Shown in pieces: positions 9,458 to 19,234 of a DNA stretch of 64,000 bases (position 1 is the first letter of the stretch; every line of letters starts with the position of its first letter). This stretch comes from Gelidibacter mesophilus DSM 14095 (GTDB lineage Bacteria > Bacteroidota > Bacteroidia > Flavobacteriales > Flavobacteriaceae): assembly GCF_000423005.1 (NCBI RefSeq), contig NZ_AUHD01000001.1, positions 496,001 through 560,000 on the forward strand, written 5' to 3'. The position numbers and the translations under genes were made by a program. The notes below the pieces were generated by a model. It did not search any database. It saw only the letters and a list, made by a program, of their open reading frames with translations, and was not told the origin of the DNA.

Positions 9458-9862
9458 TCAACCTTTCTTAAATTTAGAGAGGTCCATATATAGAATATCC
9501 CACATATGACCATCTAAATCCACAATTCTTCTAATTTGCATAAATCTCTCATTGATCATGGGTGTTGGTTCCTTGCCACCTGCTTTTAATCCGTTCTCAA
9601 CAATCTCATTGACTCTGGAAAGACTCTCAACCGGGAGCGTGAAATATGCCATTGTGCCATCTTTTAAATTTGGGATTGGCCTTTGGCTATAGGTTTTAAA
9701 TTTTTCAGGTGACATGAGCATAACATAGATTTGATCGCTCCAAACCATACATTTCTGGTACTCGTCTGAGAATAATGGTTTTGTTGAAAATCCAAGACTA
9801 GCATAGAATTTCACTGATGTCCTAAGGTCTGTGGCCGGTAAATTGATGAGAATTTGTTCCAT
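9458..9862 (-). CDS. VOC family protein, lactoylglutathione lyase-like
   Basis: A 134-residue cytoplasmic protein with one vicinal-oxygen-chelate module. It begins with ILINLPATDLRTSVKFYASL, followed by LGF, the standard first beta-alpha unit. It has a middle strand VWSDQIYVMLMS and a C-terminal half ending RRIVDLDGHMWDILYMD. The DLDGHMW segment is the usual metal/substrate-facing strand. It belongs to the group often labelled glyoxalase or extradiol dioxygenase-like. Substrate unknown; no operon partner. Confidence 0.78.
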   Translation of the reverse strand: MEQILINLPATDLRTSVKFYASLGFSTKPLFSDEYQKCMVWSDQIYVMLMSPEKFKTYSQRPIPNLKDGTMAYFTLPVESLSRVNEIVENGLKAGGKEPTPMINERFMQIRRIVDLDGHMWDILYMDLSKFKKG

Positions 9863-10731
<869 letters not shown>

Positions 10732-10986
10732 TTATTTGTTTTTATTATAAGTCTTGTGTTTAATTTTTTTCTGTTCTAAAATGGCGTAAAATTTTCTCGG
10801 GGATATTTTGAGATCTTTTGTGATTTCACTCACTTTTTTCTTTCCCTTCTTGTATAATTTTAAATTCTCGTTGACTTTTTTATTGAAGAAATGATTTTCA
10901 AGTTTTTCCACAATTTGTAATTCAGTCAAATTTGAATCTTTTGCATAATTTTCAATGTCTGTTTTAATATTTGATAAATCACTCAT
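10732..10986 (-). CDS. small hypothetical protein with HTH-like C-terminus
   Basis: An 84-residue basic protein, family not recognised. Residues 1-48 look helical (SNIKTDIENYAKDSN and TELQIVEKLENHFF). Residues about 50-80 (KKVSEITKDLKISPRKFYAI) have helix-turn-helix spacing followed by a basic tail. DNA binding is inferred from this pattern alone. The gene stands alone in a gene-poor stretch. Codon use is very A-rich compared with the respiratory genes further on. Confidence 0.5.
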   Translation of the reverse strand: MSDLSNIKTDIENYAKDSNLTELQIVEKLENHFFNKKVNENLKLYKKGKKKVSEITKDLKISPRKFYAILEQKKIKHKTYNKNK

Positions 10987-11260
10987 AATTTTATTTTAAT
11001 ACGGTGTTATAACAAGTGTTAAGGTGTTTTATTGCAATATAATAAAACTTGGAAAAGGAGAAGAATCGGCTTGGAGATTGTTATTTGTTTTTTTACGCGA
11101 TAAAGTATGACTATTCAATGATAATACTTATTACTATCTTAAAAATTGATATGGATATTCCCATTTCTACAGCTATGATTTAATTAGCCACTTTGGCGTC
11201 AATTAATATGAACCTGACGCTCTGACGAAACTTCTTAAGAGTAAAACTTAAAATAGTGTT

Positions 11261-11518
11261 TTAGGACTTTAAAGTTTTTAGAGTCGGTTGCGAGAATCTC
11301 TTGCCAAGTCTTAACAGTTTGTTTCTTTGAGTCAGATAAAAAAATGTTGTAATGCTTGGAATGACATACATTGAGAAAATCCAAAAAGTGTTATTATAGA
11401 TTTTATTCTTAATCATATCGCTCATAATAATTAGCCAAGTTGAGAAGCACAGCACAAGTCTAATGGTGAGCAGGGTTGGGGAAAATTCCCAATGTTGAAT
11501 TTTGGCGCATATCCCCAA
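11261..11518 (-). CDS. small membrane protein, hypothetical
   Basis: An 85-residue frame with two hydrophobic helices (about 14-32 and 43-62), then RNKLLRLGKRF. The order short helix, Lys-rich loop, NTFWIFSMYVIP, FFYLTQR and basic tail resembles small Bacteroidota membrane proteins of about 90-100 residues. It could therefore be a real gene whose N-terminus is degraded. A later start at codon 32 or 35 is possible. No function can be given. Confidence 0.45.
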   Translation of the reverse strand: MGICAKIQHWEFSPTLLTIRLVLCFSTWLIIMSDMIKNKIYNNTFWIFSMYVIPSITTFFYLTQRNKLLRLGKRFSQPTLKTLKS

Positions 11519-11720
11519 TTTAGTTAGTAAGAAGTTCCCGATAATTAAAAATTGTCAATTTGAAATAGTTCTGATAATTACACTTATTACTTATCAAGTC
11601 CAAATAGCAATTTGATTTGAATGGGAACAAAGTCAAAGTATCCGATTTCGGATATTTTAATTTTGATCTGTTACTTTAAAAAAAATGAAATCAAGCCTCT
11701 GTTCAATGTTTATTTATTCA

Positions 11721-11736
11721 TTTTTTTTTTTTTTTT
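11721..11736. repeat. T16 homopolymer tract
   Basis: Sixteen consecutive T (A on the minus strand) run to the last T of the stop triplet (plus-strand TTA, 11735-11737) of the small membrane protein gene that ends at 11735. On the minus strand the A tract follows the stop, so length change should not alter the protein. Confidence 0.9.
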
Positions 11737-11953
11737 AGAAATTCAAGACATTGCCCCATTTTAAAAGAAATACTATTAAAGTTGTTGCCCCGCCACTAAT
11801 CATCAATATGAAGTGCCAATAATACATCCGTGCTCCCCAGTTTTTTCGCGTTTTTTCAGTAGTTTCTTTTTTCATAAAACCTTCAAAAAATTTTATGACA
11901 AGAAAAGTGACCACTAAAAAAAGCACTATTGCTATTGCCCAAATTTTTATCAA
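11735..11953 (-). CDS. small two-helix membrane protein
   Basis: A 72-residue protein with an N-terminal helix (about 3-23), a charged loop KKETTEKTRKNW and a second helix (about 46-64). Aromatic-rich ARMYYWHFILMISGG begins the second helix. No domain was recognised. The organised two-helix layout in a gene-poor stretch makes it a plausible real gene. Confidence 0.5.
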   Translation of the reverse strand: MIKIWAIAIVLFLVVTFLVIKFFEGFMKKETTEKTRKNWGARMYYWHFILMISGGATTLIVFLLKWGNVLNF

Positions 11954-12263
11954 AACTTAAATCTTTTATTGCCATTTTATACGACTTGCGTCACTTGAAC
12001 TGTATCATATAATATAACCATTAAAAATACAAAACTAATTTGGAACATCCCACCTGGCGACGCTTTTTTGCTATGGGAATTTCACTGAGGAGCCTAGGTC
12101 AAACCATGGCCTATAATCCGTATTTAGGACATTCAACTCCATGAGCTTTAAAAACACGTCTTTTTTCCAAAACTTTCATATAAGAAGAATAACTTATTTA
12201 AAAGACATTTGATGAATGAGAGGAATAAGTAAAGCCGAGTCTGGACTTTATCCACGTCGTGAG
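11954..12263. other. intergenic, nothing recognised
   Basis: This 310-base spacer lies downstream of the UvrA-like gene. No open frame or clear terminator hairpin could be supported. Confidence 0.4.
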
Positions 12264-14819
12264 TTAGCCCTCGAGGCGGTTTAGAGTCCTAGCTAAATAT
12301 ACTGCTGTTTTACTTTCTTTGTTTTGTGATACCTTTTCGGGAGTTCCTGCCACTACAACTTTTCCGCCTTCTTCTCCGGCACCGGGGCCTATGTCGATAA
12401 CCCAATCACTTGCAGCAATGACTTGCATATCGTGTTCTACCACAATTACCGTATTGCCCGCATCCACTAATCTTGCCAGTTGAAGTTGTAGTTTCTCAAC
12501 ATCTGTTGGATGCAAGCCGGTTGTTGGCTCATCCAAAATATAGAGTGTAGTCCCTCGACTCAAGCGCTGTAGTTCTTTTGCAAGCTTTATCCGTTGAGCT
12601 TCCCCACCGGAAAGTTCCGTAGCAGGTTGGCCCAAGCGTAAATAGCCCAAACCAACTTCTTGCAACACCTTAAGCGGACGGATGACGCGATCTTCTTGTT
12701 CGAAAAATTCAGCTGCTTCATTGACGGTCATCCCAAGAACTTGGGCAATGTTTTTTTCACGATAGGTAACTTCCAAAGTTTCTGGATTATAACGCGTGCC
12801 TTCACAAACAGGGCAGGGTGCATACACACTTGGCAAAAACAAAAGCTCAACCATTACAAAGCCTTCGCCTTCACAATTAGGACAGCGGCCATTTCCTACA
12901 TTAAATGAAAACCGACCAGCCCTATAATGGCGTGATTTCGCCAATTTTGTTGATGCAAATAATTTTCGTACCACATCAAATAAGCCCGTATATGTTGCCA
13001 AGTTGGAGCGTGGGGTCCTGCCAATTGGCTTCTGATTGACCACAACCATACGTTTTATGTTTTCTGAGCCTGCAGTTATTTCACCACCTATGGTTTCTAC
13101 GACGTCTTCTTGTAAATGATCTTCATCCTCTTCTTCTTTTTCGGAAGAATGGCTGTTTCCAAGTTGAGTGGACATCAACTCTACTAAAACCTGACTTACC
13201 AAACTACTTTTACCCGAGCCAGAAATACCAGTAACACTGGTCAATACGCCTAAAGGAAAAGATGCCTGAAGCTTGCTTAAATTGTTTCTGGTAACGCCGC
13301 TTAAACTGAGCCATCCCGAAGGTTTCCTCGGTTCAGGTTTTTTGAATGGGAGCGAATTAAAAAAATGTTCTCTAGTTTTAGATCTTAAAATATTTTTTAA
13401 ACCAGCGGGCGGACCACTATATAAAATTTCTCCGCCGCCTTCACCAGCATCAGGACCTACATCCACTAACCAATCGGCATGACGAATCACATCCATTTCA
13501 TGCTCCACAACAAAAAGCGAATTCCCGCAAGCTTTCAATCGATCCAGTGTTTTAAGCAATGCTTCGGTATCAGCGGGATGCAATCCTGCCGAAGGTTCAT
13601 CTAAGACATACACAACCCCAAATAAATTACTACGCACCTGAGTCGCCAGTCTTAAACGCTGATGTTCGCCAGGGGATAGGGTAGGCGTACTACGTTCCAA
13701 AGATAAATAGCCCAGTCCCAATTCCAATAAAATGTCAACTCTTGCCACAAGATCTTCGGCAATCCGTTGTGCCACAATGCCTTTTTCAGTAGATTTCCCC
13801 CCAAATTTGGCCAAGTTTGGAGCTGAACCATCATTATAAGGAGAAAAAATGGAACGTAATTTTTTTAATGGCAATCTTGAAATATCAGCAATGTCATAAC
13901 CGGCAAAAGTCACGGATAGCGATTCTGGGCGTAAACGTTTCCCGTGGCAGGTAGGACATTCACTGCTCAGCATATATTTTGACACGCGTTTTTTCATCAT
14001 GGCGCTTTGCGTATTAGCAAACGTGTGCAATACTAGGTTTTTGGCACCTGTATACGTTCCCATATAACTTGGTTCCCGCTTTTCTTTGATGGCAATTTGC
14101 ACATCATTCTTATCAAGATTTCGATATACAGGCACTTTTGGTTTGTCGTCTGTAAATAAAATCCAGTCGCGGTCTTTTTTCGGAAGCTCTTTCCAAGGCA
14201 CGTCCACATCATATTGTAAAGTGACTAAAATGTCACGAAGATTTTTTCCCTGCCATGCTTTTGGCCAAGAATCTACAGCGCCTTCCCGAATAGTCAGGCT
14301 GTCATCCAAAACCATGCTTTTTTCTGTGACTTCGTAAATTCTACCAAGACCATGGCAGGTGGGGCAGACGCCTTCCGGGGTGTTGGTTGAAAATGAATCG
14401 GCATATAACAAAGGTTGATGAGGTGGATAATCGCCAGCACGTGAATATAACATCCGCAACAAATTCGACAAAGTGGTTACGGAGCCCACTGAAGATCGGG
14501 TAGTACCTGAACCGCGTTGCTGCTGCAATGCCACTGCGGGTGGAAGACCTTCAATCTCGTCAACTTCAGGAATTGGCATTTGATGAAAAAGTCGCCGTGC
14601 ATATGGCGATACGGATTCAAGATACCGCCGTTGGGCTTCAGCATATAAGGTGCCAAAAGCAAGGGACGATTTCCCGGAACCAGAAATTCCTGTAAAAACT
14701 ACCAGAGCATCACGTGGAATTTCCAAAGATATATTTTTAAGATTATGTTGTCGTGCGCCTCGAATAGAAACGAAGCCATTATTTTGGGATGTATTCTCAA
14801 TAGGTTTATTCATAGGCAC
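12264..14819 (-). CDS. UvrA-like ABC protein, class II (UvrA2 type)
   Basis: An 851-residue twin-ABC ATPase of the UvrA family. It has the first Walker [10 protein letters not shown] near residue 45, zinc modules CPTCHGLG and CPTCHGKR, and the first signature [14 protein letters not shown]. The second Walker A is GISGSGKSS, the C-terminal zinc module is CPNCEGEG with CPVCEG, the signature is [12 protein letters not shown] and the Walker B is [13 protein letters not shown]. It is about 90 residues shorter than housekeeping UvrA. The sequence runs almost directly from the first Walker A region to the zinc module, so the UvrB-binding domain seems absent. Class II members are linked to resistance to DNA-damaging compounds. 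An acidic insert [13 protein letters not shown] lies before the [11 protein letters not shown] region. Confidence 0.85.
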   Translation of the reverse strand: MPMNKPIENTSQNNGFVSIRGARQHNLKNISLEIPRDALVVFTGISGSGKSSLAFGTLYAEAQRRYLESVSPYARRLFHQMPIPEVDEIEGLPPAVALQQQRGSGTTRSSVGSVTTLSNLLRMLYSRAGDYPPHQPLLYADSFSTNTPEGVCPTCHGLGRIYEVTEKSMVLDDSLTIREGAVDSWPKAWQGKNLRDILVTLQYDVDVPWKELPKKDRDWILFTDDKPKVPVYRNLDKNDVQIAIKEKREPSYMGTYTGAKNLVLHTFANTQSAMMKKRVSKYMLSSECPTCHGKRLRPESLSVTFAGYDIADISRLPLKKLRSIFSPYNDGSAPNLAKFGGKSTEKGIVAQRIAEDLVARVDILLELGLGYLSLERSTPTLSPGEHQRLRLATQVRSNLFGVVYVLDEPSAGLHPADTEALLKTLDRLKACGNSLFVVEHEMDVIRHADWLVDVGPDAGEGGGEILYSGPPAGLKNILRSKTREHFFNSLPFKKPEPRKPSGWLSLSGVTRNNLSKLQASFPLGVLTSVTGISGSGKSSLVSQVLVELMSTQLGNSHSSEKEEEDEDHLQEDVVETIGGEITAGSENIKRMVVVNQKPIGRTPRSNLATYTGLFDVVRKLFASTKLAKSRHYRAGRFSFNVGNGRCPNCEGEGFVMVELLFLPSVYAPCPVCEGTRYNPETLEVTYREKNIAQVLGMTVNEAAEFFEQEDRVIRPLKVLQEVGLGYLRLGQPATELSGGEAQRIKLAKELQRLSRGTTLYILDEPTTGLHPTDVEKLQLQLARLVDAGNTVIVVEHDMQVIAASDWVIDIGPGAGEEGGKVVVAGTPEKVSQNKESKTAVYLARTLNRLEG

Positions 14820-14992
14820 AAATTAAGCAAAAACTACACCAAGAACGATTGATAACACTTTTAATTTTGAAGTTTATAAAGACATCTGTTCCAAAAGATT
14901 TGCTTTTAATTTTTATTGGCAACATAGTATGAGCATTGGCCTGATTTTGCCTTTGTCCAATTGTCCGATAAGGATTTTAAGGTAATCCCATA

Positions 14993-15450
14993 TCAAATAC
15001 TGTCATTTTCTTCTTTTACCAAAATTTTAGCGCTGCCAGCGTAATATAAGTCTATAAGTTTATCCTCACTTTTTAAGGTCGTATCAATCGCTTTTCTGTA
15101 GGTTGTTACACGTGACGATATTCCATCAGGCATTAAATAGATTTCGTTTTGTCTATTTTTGATAAATGAAATATATTTTTTTAAATAGCGAACGCAAAAA
15201 AGACTTGCGTAAACTGTCATTTTCTATTTCTTGTTTTATTGTTTCCTTCCATTTTTTAAAAGCTATTTCTCGAGTTGTATTTTTAATTTGCGTTTTATAG
15301 GATTAGCGTTTTCGGTTAATTTGAAAGTCTTATCAAGTTTATTGATGCAATCACCGTTTCTATCCAATTTTAAATCGATCCATAACCAAATTCTGTTTTA
15401 GGCGAATTTTTAAAACATCGGGTTCAAAATGAAACCCGTGCAACATCTCC
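14993..15450 (-). pseudogene. decayed gene of unknown family
   Basis: One open frame (14993-15220) gives NRQNEIYLMPDGISSRVTTY and KAIDTTLKSEDKLIDLYYAG. Coherent protein continues upstream in other frames: ETIKQEIENDSLRKSFLRSL joins it at an A7 run, LKLDRNGDCINKLDKTFKL precedes that, and DVLKIRLKQN lies further out. At least three frame changes are needed, so this is a degenerate gene rather than a 75-residue protein. The family is not recognised. The upstream limit is approximate. Confidence 0.55.
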
Positions 15451-15477
15451 CTTTAAAATTACCCAGCATTTTTGACA

Positions 15478-15507
15478 CAAAAAAAGCACCAACAAATGCT
15501 AGTGCTT
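15478..15507 (-). terminator. rho-independent terminator of the sigma/anti-sigma operon
   Basis: Read on the minus strand, AAGCAC (15507-15502) pairs with GTGCTT (15489-15484) across a 12-base loop and is followed by a run of T. It lies 24 bases after the anti-sigma gene's stop. Confidence 0.7.
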
Positions 15508-15530
15508 ACTTATTATAAAATAAAAAAATT

Positions 15531-16367
15531 CTAAGATTCTGAGCTTTTCACCACTCCTAGGGTATACAACTGATCCATCGTTGGGGTTTCACTACCGCCT
15601 TCTGGTTCTAAGGTAATCCCGAAGGCTTCACTTTCATTAGCGTTTGCTATGGTAAATATTTTGTTATCGTCCGTATTGAAATCGTCAATGGTACCCAAAC
15701 TTGTTGGTGTCAAAGGGTCCAGTTTTAACGACCAAACTTGATACACTTTGCCAGCGGGGGCTTCAGGAAGACCTTGGGCATCTAAATAGATACTGTTGTC
15801 TTTCTTGTTCCAATAGACCTTGGCATAGGTATTCGCAAATTCTCCCTGCCCACCCAAAGGCACAACAATAATGTTCTTGTCGCGTAAAACGTTCAGGAAA
15901 TTTTTGGTAGCTTCAAGATCTGTTTTCGAATTTGCAATCTGCTCTTCGAGATTGTTTTTTTCAATTTGCGTATCTACAAGTCTAGTTTCCAACTCTTGGT
16001 TTTGGTTTAAGGTCCAGAACAACGCTGCCCCAATAAGAATTGCTGCTGCCCATCCAGTATAGGTGAGCCAATTATATTTAGGTTTGGCAATGGAAATTAC
16101 TTTGGGTTCAGTAGCCGTATCTGATCCATTAGGTTTTAATTTCTGTCTTATGGACTCAAACAATCTGGCATTGGTGTTGCGAGAGGTGGTGGCAGTTAAC
16201 TTAATAATGGCAGCTTCAATTTCTAATACTTCATGAAGAATTTCCGGATGTTTGCGCATATGCTCGTAAACCTCTTTATTTTCATTTTCAGAGAGCGCAC
16301 CAGCGACGTAGAGTTCTAAAATTCCAGAGTCTATATAAGCGGTTATATCCATGTTATTTGAGTACAA
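15531..16367 (-). CDS. anti-sigma factor, RskA-like
   Basis: This 278-residue membrane protein pairs with the ECF sigma factor upstream. Residues 1-90 are a cytoplasmic anti-sigma domain beginning YIDSGILELYVAGALSENEN. One membrane helix is at about 102-119 (TGWAAAILIGAALFW), followed by a periplasmic coiled coil (about 122-160). The C-terminal RskA domain has the typical VYQVWSLKLDPLTPTSLG and AFGITLEPEGGSETPT. It holds the sigma factor at the membrane until a signal releases it. Its start overlaps the sigma gene by 14 bases, implying translational coupling. Confidence 0.85.
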   Translation of the reverse strand: MYSNNMDITAYIDSGILELYVAGALSENENKEVYEHMRKHPEILHEVLEIEAAIIKLTATTSRNTNARLFESIRQKLKPNGSDTATEPKVISIAKPKYNWLTYTGWAAAILIGAALFWTLNQNQELETRLVDTQIEKNNLEEQIANSKTDLEATKNFLNVLRDKNIIVVPLGGQGEFANTYAKVYWNKKDNSIYLDAQGLPEAPAGKVYQVWSLKLDPLTPTSLGTIDDFNTDDNKIFTIANANESEAFGITLEPEGGSETPTMDQLYTLGVVKSSES

Positions 16368-16884
16368 TAGTTCTTAATTCCTTAATGCAGTTTCTGTTCC
16401 GGGTTTTGATGGTGCCAATAGGCATATCAAGAGTTTCAGAGGCTTCCTTTTGGGTGTATCCCTTAAAGTATAAAAGTTCAATAACCTCAATACATTTCTT
16501 AGCAAGCTGGCTCACAAATTTCTTAATACCAATGGCATCGGTTTGTTCATCTAAGTTATCACTGTGTTGCAAGATATCTACGAAATATTCAGCGGCGAGG
16601 TTTTTTTTGGAATTCTTAAAAGCCTTAGATCGGGTTTTATCAATGGCCGCATTTCTGGCAATGTTCAAAATCCAAGTGAAAAAACGGCCTTTTTCTGCAG
16701 AGTAACTGCTGGCATTGTTCCAAGCTTTTATAAAAACACCCTGCATGATTTCTTCCGCAATATCATGATCTCTCACGATGTTGTAAATAACACCATGCAT
16801 GCTATCACTATACATCGTGTAGAGCTCTTCAAAAGCCTTTTCGTCTTTTTCTTGAAATTTCGAAATCAATAGTTCTAATTGCAT
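16354..16884 (-). CDS. ECF RNA polymerase sigma factor, SigK-like
   Basis: A 176-residue extracytoplasmic-function sigma factor. Region 2 (about 10-80) has DHDIAEEIMQGVFIKAWNNA and RFFTWILNIARNAAIDKTRS. Region 4 (about 120-172) has VIELLYFKGYTQKEASETLD and the recognition helix PIGTIKTRNRNCIKELR. It belongs to the SigK/RskA-partnered group. It directs transcription of its own regulon when its anti-sigma partner (overlapping downstream gene) lets go. The superoxide dismutase gene upstream on the same strand is a possible target but nothing in the sequence proves it. Confidence 0.9.
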   Translation of the reverse strand: MQLELLISKFQEKDEKAFEELYTMYSDSMHGVIYNIVRDHDIAEEIMQGVFIKAWNNASSYSAEKGRFFTWILNIARNAAIDKTRSKAFKNSKKNLAAEYFVDILQHSDNLDEQTDAIGIKKFVSQLAKKCIEVIELLYFKGYTQKEASETLDMPIGTIKTRNRNCIKELRTIVLK

Positions 16885-16934
16885 ATGCCTTTTTTTATGG
16901 TGGCTTTTAAAGATGGTAAAATAATAAAAAAATC

Positions 16935-16965
16935 AAAAAAAGCCGCTTTTTAGAGCGACTTGTTT
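16935..16965 (-). terminator. terminator after the superoxide dismutase gene
   Basis: On the minus strand a hairpin forms between AGTCGCT (960-954) and AGCGGCT (947-941), with one G:T pair and a short A-rich loop, followed by a T run. It separates sodC from the sigma gene. Confidence 0.65.
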
Positions 16966-16991
16966 ATGTTATTTGTCTAACGTAAAAGGTC

Positions 16992-17576
16992 TTATTGAAT
17001 AATTCCTCCACAACTTATGCGTCCTCCAGCATCACCTGTTGGTTGTGTTGTGAAATCATCAACGCCATCGTGCACTATAATTGCTTTTCCTACAATGTCT
17101 TTGTCGGTATCACCGCAACCAATACACCATTCGTCAGTAGTAATTGTAATGGTTCCATTCCCATTGGAATCTGCCGTGAAATTCCCGATATCACCTTTAT
17201 GGTAGCCTTCAGGACTTCCCCATTTACCGTGGGGTTGATTGGTTGGATTCCAGTGGCCTCCTGACGATGTACCATCAGCTGCTGAGCAATCTGCTTTTTC
17301 ATGGAGATGAATGGCATGCTCACCTTCAGTAAGTCCGCTAAGTACCGCAACCATAGTAACAACACCATCTTCTTCAGTAAAAACAGCATTGCCTTTCACA
17401 TTGCTGTCGCTTTTTGGTTCTAATTCTACTTGCATTTTTTTAACCTCCTTTTTTGGGGTTTCCATAGGCATTTCGTCTTTCATTTCTTCTACCGTAGATT
17501 CCTTTTTCTCATTTTTACAAGAGGTGGTTAGAGTCAATGCGAAAACTGCAAGCCCTATAAATGATAATCGTTTCAT
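16992..17576 (-). CDS. sodC: Cu/Zn superoxide dismutase, lipoprotein
   Basis: A 194-residue exported enzyme that converts superoxide to peroxide and oxygen. The signal ends TTSCKNEKK, a lipobox placing it on a membrane. After an acidic/Lys linker the catalytic domain shows HAIHLHEKADC (two copper His and first disulphide Cys), GGHWNP (bridging His), PHGKWG and YHKGDIG (zinc His), AIIVHDGVDDF (copper His) and GGRISCGGI (second disulphide Cys). The active-site set is complete. An unusual segment DEWCIGCGDTDKD adds two extra cysteines where other SodC proteins have none. It is divergent from hemN. Confidence 0.93.
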   Translation of the reverse strand: MKRLSFIGLAVFALTLTTSCKNEKKESTVEEMKDEMPMETPKKEVKKMQVELEPKSDSNVKGNAVFTEEDGVVTMVAVLSGLTEGEHAIHLHEKADCSAADGTSSGGHWNPTNQPHGKWGSPEGYHKGDIGNFTADSNGNGTITITTDEWCIGCGDTDKDIVGKAIIVHDGVDDFTTQPTGDAGGRISCGGIIQ

Positions 17577-17715
17577 GATTAATTGTTTTAGTGGTTAATT
17601 ATTAAAATTACTGCTAATTTGGCTGAATATTACTATTAGTTCTAAAAAATATTTATCAACGCAGTAAACTCCTATTGATAATGGGTTTAAAATTAATTTT
17701 TATTGAGCGTTTGGC

Positions 17716-17759
17716 ATGACTTATATCATATTTTTTTTACCTTATTTAGAATACATTTG
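17716..17759 (+). promoter_or_regulatory. FNR-type box and -7 element of hemN
   Basis: The box ATGACTTATATCAT (17716-17729) fits ATGA-N6-TCAT. The Bacteroidota -7 element TACATTTG (17752-17759) begins 29.5 bp from the box centre. This implies a start of transcription near 17764 with the box near -41.5, a class II activator position. The ATG of hemN is at 17785. Confidence 0.75.
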
Positions 17760-17784
17760 ACCAAAATTTAATCAAATCGTACGC

Positions 17785-19149
17785 ATGAAAAGGTCTTTAA
17801 TTGATAAGTACAATGTGGCAGGACCGCGATATACAAGTTATCCAACGGTGCCCTACTGGGACGACAGTACATTTTGCATGAAGGCATGGAAAGAATCGCT
17901 TTATAGAACATTTGAAGAGAGTAATGCCGAAGAAGGCATCAGTATCTATATTCATTTGCCATTTTGCGAGAGTCTGTGCACGTTTTGTGGTTGTCATAAG
18001 AGAATTACAAAGCAACATAGTGTTGAAATTCCGTATATAAATGCTTTGGTGAAGGAGTGGGATTTGTATTGTGATCTATTGCCCTCACGACCAAAGATCA
18101 AAGAGCTGCATTTGGGTGGTGGGACGCCAACATTTTTTTCGCCAGTACATTTAAATCTGCTTATCAATAGCTTGTTAAGACGGGCAACCTTAGCCGAAGA
18201 CTATGAGTTTAGCTTTGAGGGCCATCCTAATAACACTACGGAACAGCATTTGCAAACCTTTTATGATCTCGGTTTTAGACGGGTGAGTTATGGCGTTCAG
18301 GATTATAATGAAGTGGTGCAAAAGGCCATTCATAGAATCCAGCCTTATGAAAATGTCAAACGGGTTACGGAACAGGCCAAAGCCATTGGATATACGTCTG
18401 TGAGCCACGATATTATATTTGGGCTGCCATTTCAAACAGAGGCGCACGTTAAAGAAACTATTGCAAAGACCAAATCTTTAAAACCAGACAGAATCGCTTT
18501 TTATAGCTATGCGCATGTGCCATGGATCAAAGGAAATGGACAACGCGGATTTAATGAAAGTAATTTGCCTTCAGGAGAAGCCAAGCGTCAACAGTATGAA
18601 TTGGGCAAAATCTTGCTTGCTGAAGCGGGCTACCATGAAATTGGAATGGATCATTTTGCTCTAGAATCGGATTCGCTTTACCAAGCTATGGACAATACAT
18701 CTTTGCACCGTAATTTTATGGGATACACAGCTTCAAAAACTAAGGCAATGATTGGATTGGGGGTGTCATCTATAAGTGATAGTTGGTACGGTTTTTCGCA
18801 AAACGTGAAGAGTATTGAGGACTATTACCATTTGGTGGATGAAGGGATTATTCCAGTGGTTAAAGGTCATATCCTCAATGCCGAAGATTTGATCATCAGG
18901 CAGCACATCCTAAATTTAATGTGTCAATTCCAAACCTCTTGGAATGACGATCGGCTGTATTTTGACGAATTACCAGAAGTTTTAAAAGATTTGGAAGAAA
19001 TGGAAAATGATGGTTTAGTAATGAGCAATGCCACACAATTGATCCTCACGGAAAAAGGCAAACCCTTTGTAAGGAATATTTGTATGGCTTTCGACTTGCT
19101 ATTAAAACGAAAGCAACCACAAACCCGATTGTTCTCAATGACCGTATAG
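17785..19149 (+). CDS. hemN: oxygen-independent coproporphyrinogen III dehydrogenase
   Basis: A 454-residue radical SAM enzyme of haem synthesis. It decarboxylates coproporphyrinogen III to protoporphyrinogen IX without oxygen. The N-terminal YNVAGPRYTSYPTVPYW is the HemN substrate-side motif. CESLCTFCGC near residue 62 carries the CxxxCxxC 4Fe-4S site. HLGGGTPTFF (SAM site) and RRVSYGVQD follow, and the C-terminal HemN domain ends near KGKPFVRNICMAFD. The length is normal. It is headed by an FNR-type box, consistent with use under low oxygen to supply haem for the cbb3 oxidase and cytochromes nearby. Confidence 0.95.
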   Translation: MKRSLIDKYNVAGPRYTSYPTVPYWDDSTFCMKAWKESLYRTFEESNAEEGISIYIHLPFCESLCTFCGCHKRITKQHSVEIPYINALVKEWDLYCDLLPSRPKIKELHLGGGTPTFFSPVHLNLLINSLLRRATLAEDYEFSFEGHPNNTTEQHLQTFYDLGFRRVSYGVQDYNEVVQKAIHRIQPYENVKRVTEQAKAIGYTSVSHDIIFGLPFQTEAHVKETIAKTKSLKPDRIAFYSYAHVPWIKGNGQRGFNESNLPSGEAKRQQYELGKILLAEAGYHEIGMDHFALESDSLYQAMDNTSLHRNFMGYTASKTKAMIGLGVSSISDSWYGFSQNVKSIEDYYHLVDEGIIPVVKGHILNAEDLIIRQHILNLMCQFQTSWNDDRLYFDELPEVLKDLEEMENDGLVMSNATQLILTEKGKPFVRNICMAFDLLLKRKQPQTRLFSMTV

Positions 19150-19234
19150 GGGTAATGTATAACCTTAGTGATCCGTTTGGTTCCTTTGCTTAAATCCTCA
19201 TATTTTAAAATAATAGCACTAAAAAAATAACATC

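Noticed and set aside
11721-11736. T16 tract as a phase-variation switch
   Set aside because: On the coding strand the tract lies after the stop codon, so length change would not alter the reading frame.
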